Source of the DNA: Mumia sp. zg.B17
Lineage (GTDB): Bacteria > Actinomycetota > Actinomycetes > Propionibacteriales > Nocardioidaceae
Direction of reading: 5' to 3'
Length of the DNA: 64,000 nucleotides
NCBI RefSeq assembly: GCF_019550915.1
Contig: NZ_JAHWCI010000005.1
Coordinates: forward strand, 62,001 to 126,000
Every line of letters begins with the position of its first letter. Position 1 is the first letter of the stretch. This document shows, one piece after another, positions 58,782 to 64,000 of the stretch. The position numbers and the translations under genes were made by a program. The notes beneath the pieces were generated by a model. That model saw nothing but the letters and a program-made list of their open reading frames with translations. It was not told the origin of the DNA and did not search any database.

Positions 58782-60511
58782 GCCGCCTCCTGCGCTGTCA
58801 GCTGGGAGAGAACGATCTCGCGATAGGTCTCGCAGGTGTCCATCAGGTCGGCGTGCGTGCCCGTCCCCACGACCCGGCCCTGGTCGAGGACGACGATGCG
58901 GTCGGCGTCGCGGATCGTGCTGACTCGCTGCGCGACCACGATCACGGCCGCGTCGGCGGTGACCGTCCGCAAGGCGCGCCTCAGCGCGGCGTCGGTGGCG
59001 AAGTCGAGCGCGGAGAAGGAGTCGTCGAAGAGATAGACGAGCGGGCGGCTCACCACGGCTCGCGCGATCGCGAGGCGCTGCCGCTGGCCGCCGGACACGT
59101 TGGTCCCACCCTGCGCGATGGGCGCGTTCAGCCCCTCGGGCATCGCGCGGACGAAGTCGTCGGCCTGCGCGATCTCCAACGCCTCCCACAGCTGCTCGTC
59201 GGTGGCCTCGGGGCTGCCCATGCGGAGGTTGGTCGCCACGGTGCCCGAGAAGAGGAACGCGCGCTGCGGCACCAGTCCCATCGCCTCCCAGACCCGCGGG
59301 AGGACGCGGTCACGGACGTCGACTCCGTCGAGCAGCACCCGCCCGTCGGTCACGTCGAAGAGCCGCGGGATCAGGTTCAGCAGCGTCGACTTGCCGCTGC
59401 CGGTGGACCCGATGATCGCCGTCGTCTCCCCGGGGCGCGCGACCAGGTCGACGTCGCAGAGCACCGGCTCCTCCGCCTCGGGGTAGCTGAAGCCGACCCC
59501 GGCGAGCTCGACCTGCCCGGTGACGACGGGCGACGCGTCGGCGTCGGGGGCGCTGACGACGGTGGGATCGGTGCTGAGGACCTCCTGGACGCGGTCGGCC
59601 GAGACCTCGGCTCTCGGCAGCATGACGAACATGAAGGTCGCCATCATGACGGCCATCAGGATCTGGACCAGGTAGGTGAGGTACGCGGTGAGCGTCCCGA
59701 CCTCGAGCGTGCCGTCGGCCACGCGGTGCCCGCCGAACCACAGCACGGCCACGCTGGAGGCGTTCATCACCAGCATGACGGTGGGGAACATCAGGGCCAT
59801 CCACTGACCGGCCCTGATCGCGACGTCGCGGTACTCGGCGTTGGCGACGGCGAAGCGCTCCCGCTCGTAGCCGCCCTTCACGAAGGCGCGGATGACCTGG
59901 ATCCCCATGATCTGCTCGCGCAGGATCCGGTTGATGACGTCGATCTTGCCCTGCATCTGCTGGAAGTACGGACGCATCTTGACGATGATGATGCCGACGG
60001 CGACGACCAGGAGCGGGATCACGACCGCGATCAGCCAGGAGAGCCCGAGGTCTTGACGCAGGGCCATCACGATGCCGCCGACGCACATGATGGGCGCGGC
60101 GACCAGCATCACGAACACCATGAAGGTGACCATCTGGATCTGCTGCACGTCGTTGGTGCTGCGCGTGATCAGGGTCGGAGCTCCGAACCGGGAGACCTCC
60201 TGCGCGGCGAACGACTCGACCTTGCGGAAGACCGACTCACGCAGGTCGCGACCGAAGGCCATCGCCGTACGGGCGCCGAAGTAGACGGCGACGATCGAGC
60301 ACACCACCTGGACGCAGGTGACGAGCAGCATGATGCCGCCGAGGCGGAGGATGTAGCCGGTGTCGCCGTTGACGATGCCCTTGTCGATGATGTCGGCGTT
60401 GAGGCCCGGCAGATAGAGGTTGGCCAGCGTGGAGACCAGCTGGAAGAGGAGCACGAGCGCGATCGCGCCGCGGTACGGACGCAGGTACGTCCGTGCGAGG
60501 GTCCAGAGCAC
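58778..60511 (-). CDS. ABC exporter half-transporter, degenerate-site subunit
   Basis: 577 residues. Six-helix exporter domain and ATPase with Walker A GSTGSGKSTLL and signature VSGGQRQRL. Walker B reads VYLFDDSFSALD: the catalytic Glu is Asp, as in the degenerate subunit of heterodimeric exporters such as TM287/288 and BmrCD; the switch His is Gln (VVAQRVSTIRD). Start is a GTG at 60511. With the next gene it would give one active and one degenerate ATP site. Confidence 0.92.
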   Translation of the reverse strand: MLWTLARTYLRPYRGAIALVLLFQLVSTLANLYLPGLNADIIDKGIVNGDTGYILRLGGIMLLVTCVQVVCSIVAVYFGARTAMAFGRDLRESVFRKVESFAAQEVSRFGAPTLITRSTNDVQQIQMVTFMVFVMLVAAPIMCVGGIVMALRQDLGLSWLIAVVIPLLVVAVGIIIVKMRPYFQQMQGKIDVINRILREQIMGIQVIRAFVKGGYERERFAVANAEYRDVAIRAGQWMALMFPTVMLVMNASSVAVLWFGGHRVADGTLEVGTLTAYLTYLVQILMAVMMATFMFVMLPRAEVSADRVQEVLSTDPTVVSAPDADASPVVTGQVELAGVGFSYPEAEEPVLCDVDLVARPGETTAIIGSTGSGKSTLLNLIPRLFDVTDGRVLLDGVDVRDRVLPRVWEAMGLVPQRAFLFSGTVATNLRMGSPEATDEQLWEALEIAQADDFVRAMPEGLNAPIAQGGTNVSGGQRQRLAIARAVVSRPLVYLFDDSFSALDFATDAALRRALRTVTADAAVIVVAQRVSTIRDADRIVVLDQGRVVGTGTHADLMDTCETYREIVLSQLTAQEAA

Positions 60512-60554
60512 GGCTTGACGGTACCGCCGACGTGGTTGCGACCCACACCGAAAT

Positions 60555-60576
60555 ACGCGGGTTTCGCTCCCGGCGT
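60555..60576 (-). terminator. Hairpin after gntP
   Basis: ACGC-GGG (60555-60561) pairs with CCC-G-GCGT (60569-60576) around a seven-base loop with one bulged G, nine bases after the gntP stop; on the minus strand ATTTCGG follows. A plausible terminator between gntP and the exporter operon. Confidence 0.45.
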
Positions 60577-60584
60577 ACTGCGGC

Positions 60585-61985
60585 TCAGACGACCACGTTG
60601 AGGAGCAGGACGACGACGAGGCCGGAGACGGACAGAACCGTCTCCATCAACGACCACGACTTGATCGTCTGTCCGACCGACATGCCGAAGTACTCCTTGA
60701 TCAGCCAGAAGCCGGCGTCGTTGACGTGGGAGAAGAACACCGAGCCTGCCCCGATCGCCAGCACCAGCAGCGACACGTCCCCCTGCGCCATGCCCTCGGT
60801 CAGCGGGACCATGATCCCTGCGGCGGTGATCGTCGCGACGGTCGCGGATCCCGTCGCGAGGCGGATCAGGACCGCGACCAGCCACGCCACCAGCAGCACG
60901 GAGATGCCGGAGTCGGTGACGAAGTCGGCGATGACCTCCGCGATCCCGGTGTCGATCAGCACCTGCTTGAAGCCGCCGCCCGCACCGACGATCAGGATGA
61001 TCCCGGCGATCGGGGGCAGTGACGCCCCGATGCTCGCGCTGATGCCATCACGGTCCATGCCCGAGCCGACGCCGAGCGTGAAGATCGCCACCAGCACGGC
61101 GACGAGCAGCGCGACGAGCGGCTCGCCGACGAAGTCCATGAAGGCGTACGGCAGCCCGTCCTCGTCGAGGAGCAGGTCGGCGACCGCCTTGGCCATCATC
61201 AGCACCACCGGGAGGAGCACCGTGGCGAGCGTGACCGCGAACGACGGCCGGCGGGCGCCCTCGGTGTCGCGGGACGCCTCGAACTGGGCGCCCTCGGCGT
61301 GCACCTCGCCCACCCAGCGCTCGGCGAGCCTGGTGAACAGCGGGCCGGCGACCACGATCGTCGGGATCGCGACGAGGATCCCGAGGCCGAGCGTGAGGCC
61401 GACCTCCGCGCTCAGCACGTCGATCGCGGCGAGCGGACCGGGGTGCGGTGGCACGAAGCCGTGCATCGCCGAGAGACCGGCGAGGGTCGGGAGGCCGACG
61501 GTGATCAGGGAGAGGCCGGTGCGCCTGGCGACGAGGTAGATCACCGGCATCAGCAGGACGAGGCCGATCTCGAAGAACATCGGCAGGCCGATGATGGCGC
61601 CGATCGTGGCCATCGCCCACGGCAGCATCCGCGGGCTCGCACGGCCGACGATCGTGTCGACGATCTGGTCGGCACCACCGGAGTCCGCGAGGAGCTTGCC
61701 GAACATCGCGCCCAGGGCGATCAGCACGCCGACACCGGCGACGGTCGAGCCGACACCCGCGGTGAAGCTCTCCAGCGTGTCGGCCAACGGCATGGTCGCG
61801 ACGGCACCGACCGTCAGCGATCCGAGCGTGAGCGCGAGGAACGGGTGCACCTTCAGCCACACGATCAGGACGACGATCAGCCCGATACCGATCAGCGCCG
61901 CGGTGACGAGCTGGGCGGTGCCGGCGGCGGGGGTCACCGCCTCCTGGGCACCGACGAGACCGAAGAGTCCCCCGGGGCCGGTCAC
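60585..61985 (-). CDS. gntP: Gluconate:H+ symporter, GntP family
   Basis: 466 residues, about 12 membrane helices. Homology to the Gnt family is apparent in PFLALTLGSL, GVGVLIALGAMFGKLLADSGG, PLFFEIG-like PMFFEIGLVLLMPVIYLV and FVPPHPGPLAAI. It imports gluconate or related sugar acids. The GTG start overlaps the gntK stop (GTGA), pairing transport with phosphorylation. Confidence 0.93.
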   Translation of the reverse strand: MTGPGGLFGLVGAQEAVTPAAGTAQLVTAALIGIGLIVVLIVWLKVHPFLALTLGSLTVGAVATMPLADTLESFTAGVGSTVAGVGVLIALGAMFGKLLADSGGADQIVDTIVGRASPRMLPWAMATIGAIIGLPMFFEIGLVLLMPVIYLVARRTGLSLITVGLPTLAGLSAMHGFVPPHPGPLAAIDVLSAEVGLTLGLGILVAIPTIVVAGPLFTRLAERWVGEVHAEGAQFEASRDTEGARRPSFAVTLATVLLPVVLMMAKAVADLLLDEDGLPYAFMDFVGEPLVALLVAVLVAIFTLGVGSGMDRDGISASIGASLPPIAGIILIVGAGGGFKQVLIDTGIAEVIADFVTDSGISVLLVAWLVAVLIRLATGSATVATITAAGIMVPLTEGMAQGDVSLLVLAIGAGSVFFSHVNDAGFWLIKEYFGMSVGQTIKSWSLMETVLSVSGLVVVLLLNVVV

Positions 61986-62512
61986 AGCCGTCGCTCCTGC
62001 GCCTGCACCGCCTCGACGCGGCCGAGGAACGTGTCGACGATCTCGGCCGGCGGCGGCGCGATGTCGAGCACCTCCCCGTTCTCGTCGGGCTGCAGCGGCT
62101 CGAGCGTGTCCTCCTGCGACTGCAGCAAGGAGACCGGCATGAAGTGGTCACGGCGCTCCATCCGCTCCCTGATCAGCGCATGGTCACCGGCGAGGTGGAG
62201 GAAGGTCGCACGCGGCGCCGAGTCGACGATGACGTCGCGGTAGGCCCGTCGCAGCGCCGAGCAGCTCACCACCGCCCCGCGGCTGTCGTGCTCGTGGAGC
62301 CACACCCCGATCGCCTGCAGCCACGGCCACCGGTCCTCGTCGGTGAGCGGTGTCCCGGCGGACATCTTGGCGACGTTCGACTCCGAGTGGAACGCGTCGC
62401 CGTCCTCGTACGGGACGTCCAGACGCTCAGCGAGCTTGTGTCCGATCTCCGACTTCCCGACGCCGGAGATTCCCATCACCACCACGAGAGGGGGCGGGGT
62501 CAGCTGGCTCAT
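61982..62512 (-). CDS. gntK: Gluconokinase
   Basis: 176 residues. Phosphorylates gluconate to 6-phosphogluconate for the pentose phosphate pathway. P-loop GISGVGKS (14-21), the DGDAFHSESNVAKMSAGTPL substrate block, DRWPWL and CSALRRAYRD are typical. ATG at 62512 with AGGAGG six bases upstream. First gene of gntK-gntP and divergent from the double-cupin gene. Confidence 0.95.
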   Translation of the reverse strand: MSQLTPPPLVVVMGISGVGKSEIGHKLAERLDVPYEDGDAFHSESNVAKMSAGTPLTDEDRWPWLQAIGVWLHEHDSRGAVVSCSALRRAYRDVIVDSAPRATFLHLAGDHALIRERMERRDHFMPVSLLQSQEDTLEPLQPDENGEVLDIAPPPAEIVDTFLGRVEAVQAQERRL

Positions 62513-62615
62513 GGTGCACCTCCTGCCCGCGAGCGTGGCACGGCTCGCGGCGCTCTGCCGATCGAGGGGATCGCGCGGTCTCACCGATCCCTCTATCCAG
62601 CGCTCCGGCCGGCAG

Positions 62616-62627
62616 ATATCGTATATT
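62616..62627. promoter_or_regulatory. A/T-rich operator-like site between gntK and the cupin gene
   Basis: ATAT-CGT-ATAT (62616-62626) is a short dyad within the only strongly A/T-rich patch of this region, flanked by CAGA and TCTG. It overlaps TATATT (62622-62627), a good -10 match for the rightward gene (leader about 20 bases), although no -35 is visible. GntR-type regulators of gluconate genes bind short A/T-rich dyads; no such regulator is in the window. Confidence 0.45.
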
Positions 62628-62656
62628 CTGAAATCCACTTCACCCAGGAGGCACCC

Positions 62657-63964
62657 GTGCGACCCCACGTCGAGCTGATCCAAGAGGACGACTACGTCTG
62701 GCACGCCGCCGAGCTGCCCGGCGGCGAGGGTCGGGCGAGCGAACGCCGTCTCTCCGTCGACGAGGAGGACGGCTCCTGCTCGCTGCGCGTCGACTTCCAC
62801 ACCGACTGGGGACGCGGTCCGGGGATCCACCACGCGAACACCGAGTACTACGTGCTCGAGGGCCAGATGACCTACGGCGACCAGGTGATCGGCAAGGGCG
62901 GGTACGTCTATGCGCCGCGCGGCGTCCCGGTCGAGTCCATCCGCTTCGCCGAGGGCACGAGGATGCTGCACTACCGGGAGTACGGCGACGCCGGCTTCGA
63001 CCCGGTCGACCCCCCCGCCGCCCCTCGCTGGGACGACGCCCGCGAGGACGTCATCGTGGTCGACTCCGAGGCGATGACGTGGGACGCCGTCCCCAACCCC
63101 GGGCCGATGCCGGGCCTCTTCATCAAGTACCTCCATGTCGACCCCGTCACCGGCTTCTACACCCGGCTGGTGCACGCGCAGGAGGGCTGGGCGGACCACC
63201 GTCTCGCCCACCACCCCTGCTACGAGGAGGCGTACACGACCCAGGGCCACATGGAGTACAACTTCGGCACCCTCGACCTCGGGACCTACTTCTTCCGCCC
63301 CGCGCGCGTCAAGCACGGCCACTTCACCACCATGGAGGGCGGCGCCACCTGGCTGCTGCGCTCCGACGGCGAGCTCGCCAACTGGTACACGCAGAACGAG
63401 TGGGTGCGCTGGGGCGGCGAAGGAGTCAACTACGGTCCCGAAGGCCTCGACGAGAAGCCGCACCCCGCCGCCCGCTGGGCGCACTCGACGCACGACATGG
63501 CGGAGCCGTGGCGCACCGACGAGGACATGCGTCAGCTGACCGCGTCGTGGCAGTTCCAGAAGGACCAGGGTCAGTACGACGCTCCCGTCGCGCACCACGG
63601 CTCGGGCGCGGACAAGTCCGCCATCGCGATCGCGAAGGCGCTGGACGCCTACAACCTGCAGGGCGGCCACGGCGGACACGACCACACGCACTCGCACGAC
63701 CACGACCACGACCACGACCACGACGACGCGCACTCGCACGAGCACGACCACGACTCCGCCGAGGCCCCCCGCGAGGTCATCAACCTCGACTGGGGCTGGG
63801 CAGGCAGGGCGACCGAGCACGCCGACGAGCGCACGGACGCGCAGGCGCACAACTGGGGCGCGGGCCGCGTCTGGAAGCCGGGCGACCCGATCCCCGCGCC
63901 CATCCTGTCGAGCATGCCGGTCCGCAGCCGGTCGCGCGGTCGCTGGGACGGAGACGGGATGTGA
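62657..63964 (+). CDS. Double-cupin protein with histidine-rich segment
   Basis: 435 residues. Cupin 1 (about 45-110) has GIHHANTEYYVLEG and a PRGVPVES turn; cupin 2 (about 165-245) has HHPCYEEAYTTQGHM and FRPARVKHGHF, retaining probable metal ligands. Residues about 335-368 carry 13 His alternating with Asp (HDHTHSHDHDHDHDHDDAHS). A Trp/Gly-containing C-terminal part follows. GTG start with AGGAGG five bases upstream; no signal peptide. Divergence from gntK suggests a sugar-acid role, perhaps a metal-dependent isomerase or dioxygenase, but this is unproven. Confidence 0.75.
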   Translation: MRPHVELIQEDDYVWHAAELPGGEGRASERRLSVDEEDGSCSLRVDFHTDWGRGPGIHHANTEYYVLEGQMTYGDQVIGKGGYVYAPRGVPVESIRFAEGTRMLHYREYGDAGFDPVDPPAAPRWDDAREDVIVVDSEAMTWDAVPNPGPMPGLFIKYLHVDPVTGFYTRLVHAQEGWADHRLAHHPCYEEAYTTQGHMEYNFGTLDLGTYFFRPARVKHGHFTTMEGGATWLLRSDGELANWYTQNEWVRWGGEGVNYGPEGLDEKPHPAARWAHSTHDMAEPWRTDEDMRQLTASWQFQKDQGQYDAPVAHHGSGADKSAIAIAKALDAYNLQGGHGGHDHTHSHDHDHDHDHDDAHSHEHDHDSAEAPREVINLDWGWAGRATEHADERTDAQAHNWGAGRVWKPGDPIPAPILSSMPVRSRSRGRWDGDGM

Positions 63965-64000
63965 CCGATCCGCTGGCCGCCGTCGAAGCGGTGCACGGGT
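63961..64000 (+). CDS. Possible next gene, cut by window end
   Basis: GTG at 63961 overlaps the cupin stop (GTGA) and opens a frame reading VTDPLAAVEAVHG to the window end. This overlap style is common here, but 13 codons are too few to identify a protein. Confidence 0.35.
   Translation, partial: MTDPLAAVEAVHG

Noticed and set aside
63660-63760. GACCAC-type tandem repeats resembling a microsatellite or a CRISPR fragment
   Set aside because: They encode the in-frame His/Asp segment of the cupin protein; there are no spacers or repeats of CRISPR length.

Overview
The window reads as chromosomal DNA of a high-GC actinobacterium, most likely in or near Nocardioidaceae (family level is inference). 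Reasons: nearly every wobble position is G or C, GTG starts are frequent, several genes seem to start at the first transcribed base, and the gene order is actinobacterial (rimP-nusA-ylxR-infB-rbfA-truB-ribF, dxr-M50 protease-ispG-GNAT-proS, rpsB-tsf-pyrH-frr-cdsA-rlmN, rplS-lepB-lepB-rnhB-DUF2469-yraN-comM-dprA-xerC, rpsP-KH-rimM-trmD). A monomeric NADP isocitrate dehydrogenase, DUF4439 and DUF4081 proteins also fit. I see no tRNA, rRNA, CRISPR array, transposase, phage gene or replication origin.

Layout. 1-12652: the end of a multicopper oxidase, then on the minus strand the rimP to ribF translation/flavin operon with a phospholipase D-type gene between truB and ribF; rightward, a Tat lipoprotein/DUF4439 pair and a double-GNAT gene. 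12660-21456: on the minus strand dxr, the site-2 protease, ispG, a DUF4081 GNAT, three tandem secreted paralogues and proS, with one DinB-like gene facing them. 21507-35772: an accessory stretch, apparently inserted where rlmN and dxr are usually adjacent. It holds an ABC transporter with a divergent two-component system, a putrescine uptake and catabolism set (potABCD-like transporter, aminotransferase, aminobutyraldehyde dehydrogenase, Lrp regulator), and a short operon of HAD phosphatase, unusual crotonase, DCC protein and truncated PrpE-like protein. 35765-56182: conserved ribosome, nucleotide, phospholipid, secretion, DNA-uptake and RNA-modification operons, interrupted by a CAP protein, a double-M23 endopeptidase, idh and a LuxR-type regulator. 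56399-64000: a HIT protein, a heterodimeric ABC exporter, gluconate kinase and permease, and a double-cupin protein with a histidine-rich segment.

How the genes work together. Imported putrescine (potABCD) would be transaminated to 4-aminobutanal and oxidised to 4-aminobutyrate by divergently transcribed genes that share a 142-base control region with a 21-bp dyad. gntP and gntK would import and phosphorylate gluconate. dxr and ispG supply isoprenoid precursors; cdsA and the phospholipase D-type enzyme handle phospholipids; two signal peptidases and the M50 protease process exported and membrane proteins. Most operons are translationally coupled through 1-4 base overlaps.

The least explained parts are the three tandem secreted paralogues, the operon pairing a crotonase that lacks both catalytic glutamates with a truncated adenylating enzyme, the His-rich double cupin, and a recurring leaderless promoter geometry. 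No clearly novel defence or mobile system is visible.
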